Source: Streptomyces sp. AP-93
GTDB taxonomy: Bacteria; Actinomycetota; Actinomycetes; Streptomycetales; Streptomycetaceae
Assembly (NCBI RefSeq): GCF_022808175.1
Contig: NZ_JALGBX010000017.1
Span: forward strand, 124,001-188,000
Direction of reading: 5' to 3'
DNA: 64,000 bases
Positions within the stretch are counted from its first letter, which is position 1, and each line of letters begins with the position of its first letter. The translations under genes and the position numbers were made by a program. Of the stretch, positions 43,882-51,810 are shown in pieces. The notes beneath the pieces are model-generated. The model saw nothing but the letters and a program-made list of their open reading frames with translations. It was not told the origin of the DNA and made no database searches.

Positions 43882-44115
43882 TCAGACGCGGTCGGTGATG
43901 CCCACCTTCCCCTCCGCGCGGGCGCAGTGCCCTCCGCAGAACCACTGTCCCTCGACCTCGACGCCCTGCCCGATGATCTGGACCCGGCAGTGCTCGCAGA
44001 TGGGCGCCATGCGGTGAATGGCGCAGGAGAAGCAGTCGAAGACGTGCACAGCACCCTGTGCGTGGACTTCGAAGGACATGCCGTAATCGTTCCCGCAGAC
44101 TTCGCAACGTGCCAT
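43882..44115 (-). CDS. Small zinc-ribbon-like Cys-rich protein
   Basis: A 77-aa protein with four CxxC-type knuckles: CEVCG, CFSC, CEHC and CGGHC, with a His-rich spacing (FDCFSCAIHRMAPICEHC), consistent with binding two zinc ions. Start ATG 44115 (MARCEVCG); an ATG at 44124 would add MPR. No further domain. Possibly a metal-handling or protein-interaction factor. Confidence 0.8.
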   Translation of the reverse strand: MARCEVCGNDYGMSFEVHAQGAVHVFDCFSCAIHRMAPICEHCRVQIIGQGVEVEGQWFCGGHCARAEGKVGITDRV

Positions 44116-44234
44116 GCGCGGCATGCTGCGCAGGGCGGACCGCCGGAACAAGATCCACCGGGGTGAGTCGCCGAGCGTGCACCCGGCCGGCCCAACGGGC
44201 GGCCCCCGGAGGTCCCCCCCGGACATCCCCGCGG

Positions 44235-45230
44235 TCAGTCCCGCGCCGGAGCCACGTCCCGCAGCAGCTGGGTGAAGGCCGCCTCGTCGACGACGGGGGT
44301 TCCGAAGGACTTCGCCTTCACCGTCTTGGACGTCGAGGAGTCCGGGTCGTTCGTCACGAGCAGGCTCGTCAGCCGGGACAGGCTCGTCGCGATGTGCAGG
44401 CCCGCCTCCACGGCGCGGTCCTCCAGCAGCTCCCGGTCCACCGAGGTGTCGCCGGAGAACGCGATCCGCATGCCCTGCTTGAGCGGGGTGCCGTCCGCCC
44501 ACCGGCCCGGGTTCGGGTACGGGCACGGCGGCCGCTTGCGCGAGGCCCGCCAGCTGGACCCGGCATTCCCGCCGCCTGCTCCGTACGAGGCCTGGTACCC
44601 GACGCGCGGGGCGGCGGGGGTGTCCGACCACTCCGTCAGCGGCCGGCATTCCAGCAGGGGCAGCCGTACGTTGTCCCGCGCGGCCGCGTGCAGGGACGGA
44701 CGGAACGCCTCCGCGAGGACCCGGGCGTCGTCGAGCGCGTGGTGGGCGCGCTGCTGGACCACGCCGAAGTGCGCGGCGAGCGACTCCAGCTTGTGGTTGG
44801 GCAGCGGGAGGTTCAGTTCCTTCGACAGGGCGATGGTGCACAGCCGCTGACGCACCGGGGCGGTCGCCTCGGCCCGCGCGTATTCACGGGCGATCATCTG
44901 CCAGTCGAAGATCGCGTTGTGCGCGACCAGCACCCGGTCGGCGAGCCGGCCGGCGAACTCCTCGGCGATGTCCTTGAAGAGCGGCGCGTCCTGGAGCATG
45001 TCGCTGGTCAGACCGTGGATCCACACGGGCCCGGGGTCCCGGAGCGGGTTGACCAGCGTGTACCAGTGGTCCTCGACGTTGCCCTGAGCGTCGAGCCGGT
45101 AGACGGCGGCGGAGATTATCCGGTCGTCGCGAGCGAGCCCGGTGGTCTCCACGTCGACGACCGCGTACCCCTGTGGGTACGCGGTCGGCCACATCGTCTC
45201 TGCGGTCGTACGGTCGGCGAGCATGGTCAC
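44235..45230 (-). CDS. DEDDh exonuclease with C-terminal BRCT domain
   Basis: A 331-aa protein: N-terminal DEDDh 3'-5' exonuclease like the epsilon subunit of DNA polymerase III (ExoI YAVVDVETTGLARDD, ExoII VLVAHNAIFDWQMIAREY, ExoIIIe AHHALDDARVLAEAF), then a C-terminal BRCT domain (GMRIAFSGDTSVDRELLEDR, LVTNDPDSSTSKTVKAKSFG, VVDEAAFTQLL). Acts on DNA 3' ends in repair or replication; the BRCT likely docks phosphorylated partners or DNA. GTG 45230 or ATG 45224 are both possible starts. Confidence 0.88.
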   Translation of the reverse strand: MTMLADRTTAETMWPTAYPQGYAVVDVETTGLARDDRIISAAVYRLDAQGNVEDHWYTLVNPLRDPGPVWIHGLTSDMLQDAPLFKDIAEEFAGRLADRVLVAHNAIFDWQMIAREYARAEATAPVRQRLCTIALSKELNLPLPNHKLESLAAHFGVVQQRAHHALDDARVLAEAFRPSLHAAARDNVRLPLLECRPLTEWSDTPAAPRVGYQASYGAGGGNAGSSWRASRKRPPCPYPNPGRWADGTPLKQGMRIAFSGDTSVDRELLEDRAVEAGLHIATSLSRLTSLLVTNDPDSSTSKTVKAKSFGTPVVDEAAFTQLLRDVAPARD

Positions 45231-45283
45231 AGAGGATATCGGCCCGCGCCGACACTCGAAGCCCTACGGCCTTTCAGCTCGGC

Positions 45284-47905
45284 TCAGCTCAGCTCGGCCA
45301 CGAGGTCCCCGGCCGTCACCCGGGCGAAGGACCCGGGTACTTCGGCGGGTCCGGGGAAGAGCCGGTAGGCCGTCCCCGAACCGCCCTCGGGGGCCACGCT
45401 CGCGCAGGTCAGTGCGAGGAACGCGCGCTTCCCGGAAGCCAGTTCGGCCGCCTCCGCGTAGGCGTCCAAGCGGGGCCGGCGCTCCTCGGGCGGCTCCAGG
45501 GCGTGGATCCTGGCGGAGAAGGCGGCCGGATCCTCACCGTCCGCGGCCCGGTAGAGCCACACCTCGTCCGAGACCGAACTCTCAGGAGCCCGCCGGATCA
45601 CCGCCACCTCCCGGGTACGGGCCGCCGCCCGCCACACGGAGAGGTCCCACAGGGTGGTGCGGGTGCCGGAGCCGAAGTGGGCGCAGACGTCCTCCGCGGC
45701 GGCGGCGAGCCGTTCACCGCCGGAGGCGCCGACGCTCTGGAAGGAGCCCGAAGGGGGCAGGTGGACGTCCGCCCACAGGGCCCGCCGGGCACTCAGGTCC
45801 ACCACCATCGGCAGGTAGGCCCGGGACTCGCCCGCCAGGTCGAAACGCTGGCGCACGGTCCGGGGATCGTACGAGGCGCCGCGCGGAGCGTCCGCCGGCA
45901 GGGCCATGAAGCCGGCGAAGGCGTCCGGCAGCTCCTCGAACGGCACGTTGTTGAAGCTGAACACCAGCGGCACCGCGTACGCGTCCCCGTGCGCGGCGAG
46001 TTTCACCAGGTCCAGGTCCACGTACTCGGTGGCCCCGGCCGGCGCCGGCGCCGAGGTGAGGTCGCCGGAGTGCACGGCGGCGCCTTCCGGCCCGTGCCGG
46101 AGCCGGGTGTAGTCGCACTGTCCGGTGAACCGCCAGTCCGCGTCGAAGAAGGCGACGGACAGGTCGAGGTCGGTGCGGTTGCCCGCCGGTTCCGTCCAGT
46201 GCAGGAAGAGCCGCAGGACATCGCCCGTGGGCAGGGTCTGGGTACTGCCCCGGGGGACCGCGACCAGGGTCCTGGCCGAATCCCGCTCCGCGAAGGGGAC
46301 GACCAGGTCCGCGAGCGCGGAGTCGAGCACCGCCAGTTCGTACGGATCCTCCCCGGGCCGGGCGAACCGGCGCAGCACCTCGGCCTCCAGCATCCCGGCG
46401 ACCTCCCGGACCAGTGGCTCCGGCAGCGGCGGGCGGTCCTCCGCCACCGAAAGGGCGCGGGTGACCTCGCCCCGCGGGAAGAACACCCGGCGCGCACCGA
46501 GCCGGTCCTCGGCGCGCACGCGCAGCGCCCCGAAGGCGGAGAGTAGCGGGCCGGGCCCCACGGAAGGCAGCCCGCGCTCCAGCGCCCGCACGAGCTCCGG
46601 GACGGGGCGTTCGCCGGTGTGCAGACGCAGCAGGTGGTCGAGGCGCCGGACGAGTTCGCCCGGCCGCTGCCCGGCCAGCGCGGCGGCCTCCCTGGGGGTC
46701 CCGTCGGCCAGGGCCCGCTCCAGGCGCCCGCCCCAGGACGCCGGCCGGATCCGGTCGTCCTCCACGCGTACGGCGTCCGGATGCGCGGCAGCCGAGTCCC
46801 GCAGGGCCGCGCCCAGGGCTCCGGCGAGCGGGGTCCCGCGCAGGACGGCGAAGGCGAGTGCGGCCCGGGGGTGGCGGGCGTGCTGCTCGAAGGGGTGCAG
46901 GGTCTCGGCGGCCCGCTTCCACGCGGTGGGATGGCGCAGCAGGTCCTCGACGAGGAAGGGCACCGGCAACGCGTCCAGCAGGGAGAGCAGTTCCCGTCGC
47001 AGCGGCCGGCCGAGGGAGACGAACCGCGCGGGAAGGGGCAGCAGTCCGGGATTGCCTCCGGAGGCCACGGCGAGCAGCCGCAGCACGTCCGTGGCCGTGG
47101 TCAGCCACTCGGACAGCAAGGGCCGTACGACGTCACCGGCGCCGCGATCGGTGAGCAGCGTGGCGAGCACCAGCGCCTTGGTCTCCCGTACGGGGATCTC
47201 CTCGGGGAGCTCGCCGCGGGCGGCCGGGGTCAGCGGCAGCAGCGTGACCAGGTCCACGCGGTCCTGCGGGGACAGGGGGGTCGCACGGGCGAGCAGCGCC
47301 GCCACGATCGGCGTGGCATCGGCGGCCGGATCGGTGCCGAGCCGCAGCAGCCGGAGCGGGCCGGGGTGTGCGGGCCTGGCCGCGCCGATGGCACGTACGG
47401 GGCGCAGGAACGGATCGGCGGGATCGAGCCGCCGGTGGCACAGCGGGCAGCCGGAGTAGTCGGCGCCGTCCCAGCACAGCCGGCACACGAGGTGGGCGCA
47501 CGGTGAGACCGGGAAGACGGTGCGCTGCTCGCCGCAGAGCACGCAGGGGTGGTCCGCCTGCTGGAGGAGGTGGGCGAAGACCCGGTCCACGTAGAGGCGT
47601 TCGGTGTCGCGCGGGGCGACCACCGGTATCGCCGGGAAGCTGCGGAAGAGCGGGGTGTGGCTCCGGTCGGAGCCGAGCAGGTCGTCGACCAGGGCGACGA
47701 GCCGGCTGTGTGCGGCGGCCAGTTCCTCGGTGGGCAGCGCGGCCAGGGCCGCGTAGAGCTCCGGGTCCAGGATGTGGCCGCGTCCCAGGAGTTCGGCTTC
47801 GAGTCTGCGCAGGGCGGGCCCGCCGGGTGCGGCGGCCTGGGCGGGTGTCCCGCCGATGTGGAAGCTCTGGAGTCGGCGCAGCAGGACGGACTCGACAGTG
47901 GCTAT
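45284..47905 (-). CDS. RING-domain protein (SCO0854-like) with TerD-like C-terminus, ATA start
   Basis: An 873-aa protein when read from ATA 47905, preceded by a perfect GGAGGG 8 nt upstream; relatives I recall (MXAN_6230/SCO0854 RING family) begin at the same point (MATVESVLLRR). The shorter form from GTG 47623 drops about 94 residues. N-terminus is helical; a RING C3HC4-type finger (CVLCGE...CAHLVCRLCWDGADYSGCPLC) lies at about residues 121-156. A long helical middle follows. The C-terminal part, GNRTDLDLSVAFFDADW then AVHSGDLTSAP, TEYVDLDLVKLAAHGD and FSFNNVPFEELPDAFAG, follows the TerD-domain pattern. Likely a stress- or damage-response scaffold (inference). Faces TetR upstream and exonuclease downstream. 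Confidence 0.85.
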   Translation of the reverse strand: MATVESVLLRRLQSFHIGGTPAQAAAPGGPALRRLEAELLGRGHILDPELYAALAALPTEELAAAHSRLVALVDDLLGSDRSHTPLFRSFPAIPVVAPRDTERLYVDRVFAHLLQQADHPCVLCGEQRTVFPVSPCAHLVCRLCWDGADYSGCPLCHRRLDPADPFLRPVRAIGAARPAHPGPLRLLRLGTDPAADATPIVAALLARATPLSPQDRVDLVTLLPLTPAARGELPEEIPVRETKALVLATLLTDRGAGDVVRPLLSEWLTTATDVLRLLAVASGGNPGLLPLPARFVSLGRPLRRELLSLLDALPVPFLVEDLLRHPTAWKRAAETLHPFEQHARHPRAALAFAVLRGTPLAGALGAALRDSAAAHPDAVRVEDDRIRPASWGGRLERALADGTPREAAALAGQRPGELVRRLDHLLRLHTGERPVPELVRALERGLPSVGPGPLLSAFGALRVRAEDRLGARRVFFPRGEVTRALSVAEDRPPLPEPLVREVAGMLEAEVLRRFARPGEDPYELAVLDSALADLVVPFAERDSARTLVAVPRGSTQTLPTGDVLRLFLHWTEPAGNRTDLDLSVAFFDADWRFTGQCDYTRLRHGPEGAAVHSGDLTSAPAPAGATEYVDLDLVKLAAHGDAYAVPLVFSFNNVPFEELPDAFAGFMALPADAPRGASYDPRTVRQRFDLAGESRAYLPMVVDLSARRALWADVHLPPSGSFQSVGASGGERLAAAAEDVCAHFGSGTRTTLWDLSVWRAAARTREVAVIRRAPESSVSDEVWLYRAADGEDPAAFSARIHALEPPEERRPRLDAYAEAAELASGKRAFLALTCASVAPEGGSGTAYRLFPGPAEVPGSFARVTAGDLVAELS

Positions 47906-48049
47906 GGGTGTTTCCCTCCGTGAACGTGAAGAACGGGGGCGGGGAGTGGGCGCGCGGGGTCGTCGTAGGAGTGTGAGAAGGATGCGCGCCGGGGAGCCGC
48001 CCCCGTGTTCACGGATCCCATCACGGCGCCGTGGCGGGGCGCAAAGGAA

Positions 48050-48673
48050 TTACGGGGCCGGCGCCAGCAGGGCCTTCACCAGGGCCCTCAGGGACAGTTG
48101 GAACAGCCTCTCCGGATCCACCGGCCGGGCCAGCGCGCGGGCCAGCGGCGGGTCGTGCGGGGCGTCGGCCGGGTCCCAGAGCTCGCTCTCGGCGGGGGAC
48201 TGGGCGGGGGAGCGTTCGCGATTGCGCTCGACCAGTACGAAGCCGATGATCTGGAACTGGATCGCGCGCACCGCGTCCGCGGCCCGGGTCCCGCGCAGAC
48301 CTGCCGCGTGCACTTCGTGGACCAGGGCCTGCTGGGCGGGCAGGAACATCCGGTCGGTGAGGCCGCGCTCGTGGACCATCGCGATCAGGTGCGGGCGCTC
48401 GCGCAGCTCGCGGCGCAGGATCCGGGCGACCGAGAGGATGCGGTCGCCGGGGGTGCGGCCGGCCGGCCGGATGGCGCCCACCTCCTCCACGGTCCGCTCC
48501 ACGAGGGCGTCGAGCAGTGATTCGCGGTTGCCGACGTGCCAGTAGATGGAGGTCACCGCGGTGCCCAGCTCGGCGGCGAGCTTGCGCATGGTCAGGGCGG
48601 CCGGGCCGTGCTGCTTGACCAGGGACGCGGCGGCGTCCAGTACCTCCGCGCGGGTCAGCGTGGTTCTGGCCAT
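48050..48673 (-). CDS. TetR-family transcriptional regulator
   Basis: A 207-aa TetR protein: N-terminal DNA-binding helices (TRAEVLDAAASLVKQHGPAA, LTMRKLAAELGTAVTSIYWH) and a C-terminal ligand domain (HLIAMVHERGLTDRMFLPAQ, ADAVRAIQFQIIGFVLVERN). Diverges from the acetoacetate-decarboxylase operon across a control region with a TGTAAC palindrome, so it probably represses that operon until a small-molecule ligand binds. Start ATG 48673 (MARTTLTRAEV); an upstream in-frame ATG at 48721 lies in the control region. Confidence 0.9.
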   Translation of the reverse strand: MARTTLTRAEVLDAAASLVKQHGPAALTMRKLAAELGTAVTSIYWHVGNRESLLDALVERTVEEVGAIRPAGRTPGDRILSVARILRRELRERPHLIAMVHERGLTDRMFLPAQQALVHEVHAAGLRGTRAADAVRAIQFQIIGFVLVERNRERSPAQSPAESELWDPADAPHDPPLARALARPVDPERLFQLSLRALVKALLAPAP

Positions 48674-48747
48674 GGCGTCCGTCCCAACTTTCTGTCGATC
48701 CGTCAGATCGGTTACGTGCAAGGGTCTTTACCCTTCATCGGTGGCGG

Positions 48748-48762
48748 TGTAACTGTGTTACA
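48748..48762. promoter_or_regulatory. Putative TetR operator TGTAAC-N3-GTTACA
   Basis: A perfect inverted repeat with 6-bp arms and a 3-bp spacer, the size expected for a TetR operator, in the 156-bp divergent region between the regulator and the decarboxylase operon. It touches the first of three 15-bp direct repeats. Confidence 0.65.
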
Positions 48763-48805
48763 GAACCAGCTGCGTCAGAACCGACTGCGTCAGAACCGAC
48801 TGAGT
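48761..48805 (+). repeat. Three tandem 15-bp repeats in TetR control region
   Basis: Units CAGAACCAGCTGCGT (48761), CAGAACCGACTGCGT (48776) and CAGAACCGACTGAGT (48791) are contiguous and nearly identical, ending 24 bp before the ATG of the decarboxylase-family gene. They look like iterated binding sites or an mRNA leader repeat. Confidence 0.85.
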
Positions 48806-48829
48806 CCTGGACGAAGGATGGTGCGATAG

Positions 48830-49627
48830 ATGGCACGCGTACGGTACGGAGCGCGCACCGAGGCAGAGATCGCCGCCGCGCGCGAAAAAGGTTCCAAGCT
48901 CCCCGACATCTGGTCCACCGGTGTGGTGGCCGTCTGGGAGACCGACCCGGACGTGGTGGCGGCGGTCCTCCCGCCGCCGCTGAAGCCCACGGAGCGGCCC
49001 CTGGTGCGGGCCAACATCAGCAAGGTGGACCTGCCCGGCTACCCGCTCGGCGCCGGCTCGGTGGCCGTCGCCGCCCAGCACGATGGGGTCGAGGGCTGGT
49101 ACCCGCTGGTCATGCCGATGAGCATGGAGCGCGCCCTGATCGGAGGCCGCGAGGTCTTCGGCGAGCCGAAGAAGCTCGGCGAGATCACCGTCGAGCGCGA
49201 GGGCCTGGTCGTCCGGGCCTCCCTCGCCCGGCACGGGATCGCCTTCGTCGAGGTGCGCGGGGCGGTGGACCGCGCGCTGCCGCTGCCCGAGCCCACCGTG
49301 AAGACCGACTTCTACTTCAAGTTCCTCCCCGCGGTGGACGGTTCGGGCTTCGACGCCGATCCGGTGCTGGTGCACTGCACCCGCAACGAGAAGGTCCGCA
49401 AGCTGGAGCACATCACCGGCGACGTGGTGCTCCGCGAGTCGATGTTCGACCCCGTCGCCGACCTCCCCGTACGCCGCCTCGTCGAGCTCACCATCGGCGA
49501 GAAGACCACCGACCAGCGGGGCAAGGTCGTCGAGCGGGTCAGCGCCCAGGCCCTGCTCCCGTACATCCACCAGCGCTACGACGACCCGATGCAGATCCTC
49601 GACGGACCGCCCGAGGGGAGCGTCTGA
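48830..49627 (+). CDS. Acetoacetate decarboxylase-family protein
   Basis: A 265-aa member of the acetoacetate decarboxylase (ADC) superfamily. The active-site motif GREVFGEPKKLGEI carries the adjacent lysines that in ADC form the Schiff base (second Lys perturbs the first), and the surrounding PLVMPMSMERALI and TVKTDFYFKFLP fit the fold. The family includes decarboxylases and C-C bond isomerases/hydrolases of 3-oxo acids. First gene of a plus-strand operon; ATG 48830 with GAAGGATG just upstream. Substrate is unknown. Confidence 0.86.
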   Translation: MARVRYGARTEAEIAAAREKGSKLPDIWSTGVVAVWETDPDVVAAVLPPPLKPTERPLVRANISKVDLPGYPLGAGSVAVAAQHDGVEGWYPLVMPMSMERALIGGREVFGEPKKLGEITVEREGLVVRASLARHGIAFVEVRGAVDRALPLPEPTVKTDFYFKFLPAVDGSGFDADPVLVHCTRNEKVRKLEHITGDVVLRESMFDPVADLPVRRLVELTIGEKTTDQRGKVVERVSAQALLPYIHQRYDDPMQILDGPPEGSV

Positions 49628-50511
49628 TGCGACTCGAACCGGGACAGGTGGCCGTGGTCACCGGAGCCGCCAGTGGCATCGGCCTCGCCATGGCCCGCCG
49701 CTTCGCCGCCGAGGGGCTGAAGGTGGTCCTCGCCGACGTGGAGGAGGGCGCCCTGCGCAAGGCCGCGGACGAACTCGCCGCCGACGGCGCCGAGGTGCTC
49801 GCCAAGATCGTCGACGTCAGCGACCGCGACTCCGTGATCTCGCTGGCCGACGCCGCGTACGAGACCTTCGGCGCCGTGCACGTCCTCTGCAACAACGCGG
49901 GCGTCGGCTCCGGCGCCGAGGGCCGCATGTGGGAGCACGAGCCCAACGACTGGAAGTGGGCCTTCTCCGTCAACGTCTGGGGGGTCTTCCACGGCATCCA
50001 GGCCTTCGTCCCCCGCATGATCGCGGCCGGCGGCCCCGGCCACATCGTCAACACCTCCTCCGGCGACGGCGGCATCGCCCCGCTGCCCACCGCCTCCGTC
50101 TACGCGGTCACCAAGGCGGCCGTGGTCACCATGACCGAGTCGCTCTACGCCCATCTCAAGGCCGAGGGCGCGGCCATCGGCGCCTCCGTGCTCTTCCCCG
50201 GACCGCACATGCTGCGCACCGGCCTGTGGGAGTCGCACCGCAACCGGCCCGACCGGTACGCCAAGGAGCGCCCGCGCAAGTCCCCGTACCGCAGCCTCGA
50301 CCAGTACGAGGCCGCCATGAAGCAGGCCGGCCACGAGGTGAACTTCACCCCGGTCGAGGACGTCGCGGACCAGGTCGTGGACGGCATCCGCGCCGACCGC
50401 TTCTGGATGCTGCCCGACAGCGAGCACAGCGACCGGCAGATCCGCGCCCGGTCGCAGTCGATGCTCGACCGCGCCAACCCCGCCTACCTGGAAAGCTTCA
50501 TCCTCGACTGA
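49627..50511 (+). CDS. SDR-family NAD(P)-dependent oxidoreductase
   Basis: A 294-aa classical short-chain dehydrogenase: cofactor motif VAVVTGAASGIGLAMARRF, NNAG in VLCNNAGVGSG, catalytic Ser in VNTSSGDGGI and YxxxK in VYAVTKAAVVTMTESL. A C-terminal extension carries YKERPRKSPYRSLDQYE and ends DRANPAYLESFILD. It is coupled to the decarboxylase gene through a TGATG stop-start overlap, so the two act in one pathway, probably reducing or oxidising a ketone/alcohol before or after decarboxylation. Confidence 0.9.
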   Translation: MRLEPGQVAVVTGAASGIGLAMARRFAAEGLKVVLADVEEGALRKAADELAADGAEVLAKIVDVSDRDSVISLADAAYETFGAVHVLCNNAGVGSGAEGRMWEHEPNDWKWAFSVNVWGVFHGIQAFVPRMIAAGGPGHIVNTSSGDGGIAPLPTASVYAVTKAAVVTMTESLYAHLKAEGAAIGASVLFPGPHMLRTGLWESHRNRPDRYAKERPRKSPYRSLDQYEAAMKQAGHEVNFTPVEDVADQVVDGIRADRFWMLPDSEHSDRQIRARSQSMLDRANPAYLESFILD

Positions 50512-50523
50512 GGAGCCTCAATC

Positions 50524-51810
50524 GTGAGTGCGTACGAAGACCCGTACCTGATCATCTCCTCCGACTGCCACGCGGGGCTGCCCACCGAGCAGTACCGCCC
50601 CTACCTGGACAGCGCCTTCCACCCGCAGTTCGACGAGTTCCTCGGCGAACGCGACGCCCGCCGCGCCGAGGCAACCAAGCTCGGCGTGCGCAACGAGGCC
50701 TTCGCCGAGAAGTGGTTCCACGACCACGAGGAAGGCCTCAAGGGCGGCTGGGACGTCACCCAGCGGCTGAAGGAACTCGACGGCGACGGCGTGGCCGCCG
50801 AAGTCGTCTTCCCCGACGCCGACGCCGTGGACAGCCAGACCGCCGCCCCCTTCGGGGTGGGCCTCGGCCTCTCCGGCGACCAGGACCCCGAGCTCGGCAT
50901 GGCCGGCGCCCAGGCGCACAACCGGTGGCTCGCCGAGTTCGTCTCCGAGAACCCCGAGCGGCACTGCGGGGTCGCCCTGCTGCCCATCACCGGCGATCCG
51001 GACAAGGTCGTCGCCGAGATATACCGCGCCAAGGCGTCCGGGCTCGGCGCCCTGATGATCCCGGCCATGTGGGTGGACAAGGCCCCCTACCACGACCGCC
51101 GTTACGACCCGGTGTGGGCGGCGGCGGCCGAGACGCAGATGCCGATCGTCACCCACTCGGGGTCCTCGCCGCGCCACGAGTACGGGGACCACCTGGGCAT
51201 CTTCGTCTCCGAGGTCACCTGGTGGCCGGCCCGCCCGCTGTGGTTCCTGCTCTGGTCCGGGGTCTTCGAGCGGCACCCGGGGCTCAAGTTCGGCGTCGCC
51301 GAATCGGGCTGCTGGTGGCTGCCGAACCAGCTCTGGTTCATGGACCGGCTCTACCTCGGCGCGCACGGCGGCAAGAAGCTCTCGCCGTTCGAGGAGCTGA
51401 AGCGGCCGCCGAGCGAGTACCTGGACCGGCAGGTGTTCATCTGCGCCACCAACACCAAGCGGCGCGAGCTGGCCCAGCGCTACGAGATCGGCGTGGACAA
51501 CATCCTGTGGGGCTCGGACTTCCCGCACCCCGAGGGGACCTGGCCGAACACCCGGAACTGGCTGAAGAACACCTTCCACGACATCCCCGTCGCGGAGACC
51601 CGCCGGATGCTGGGCCTGACCGCGGCGGAGGTCTTCGGCTTCGACACCGAGAAGCTGGCGCCGATCGCCCGCCGCATCGGCCCCACCCCGGCCGAGCTCG
51701 GACAGGGCGAGGACCAGGCGGCCGTCGAAGCCTCCTGGGCGCGCTCGCGCGACGTGGGCCGGCACTGGCTCACCGACAACGACTTCCCGGTGCTGGGGGT
51801 GAACCCGTGA
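50524..51810 (+). CDS. Amidohydrolase-2 family protein, first copy
   Basis: A 428-aa TIM-barrel protein of the amidohydrolase-2 (ACMSD-like decarboxylase/hydrolase) group. The N-terminal metal motif is IISSDCHAGLPTE, that is D-x-H rather than H-x-H; later elements are AHNRWLAEFVSENPERH, MPIVTHSG, VAESGCWWLPNQLW and NILWGSDFPHPEGTWPNT with the final Asp. GTG 50524 follows GAGGAG. In the same operon as a paralogue with GTGA overlap. Confidence 0.85.
   Translation: MSAYEDPYLIISSDCHAGLPTEQYRPYLDSAFHPQFDEFLGERDARRAEATKLGVRNEAFAEKWFHDHEEGLKGGWDVTQRLKELDGDGVAAEVVFPDADAVDSQTAAPFGVGLGLSGDQDPELGMAGAQAHNRWLAEFVSENPERHCGVALLPITGDPDKVVAEIYRAKASGLGALMIPAMWVDKAPYHDRRYDPVWAAAAETQMPIVTHSGSSPRHEYGDHLGIFVSEVTWWPARPLWFLLWSGVFERHPGLKFGVAESGCWWLPNQLWFMDRLYLGAHGGKKLSPFEELKRPPSEYLDRQVFICATNTKRRELAQRYEIGVDNILWGSDFPHPEGTWPNTRNWLKNTFHDIPVAETRRMLGLTAAEVFGFDTEKLAPIARRIGPTPAELGQGEDQAAVEASWARSRDVGRHWLTDNDFPVLGVNP

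Noticed and set aside
47624-48049. GTG 47623 as start of the RING protein
   Set aside because: No good ribosome-binding site there; the open frame continues upstream to ATA 47905 with GGAGGG, giving the fuller protein.
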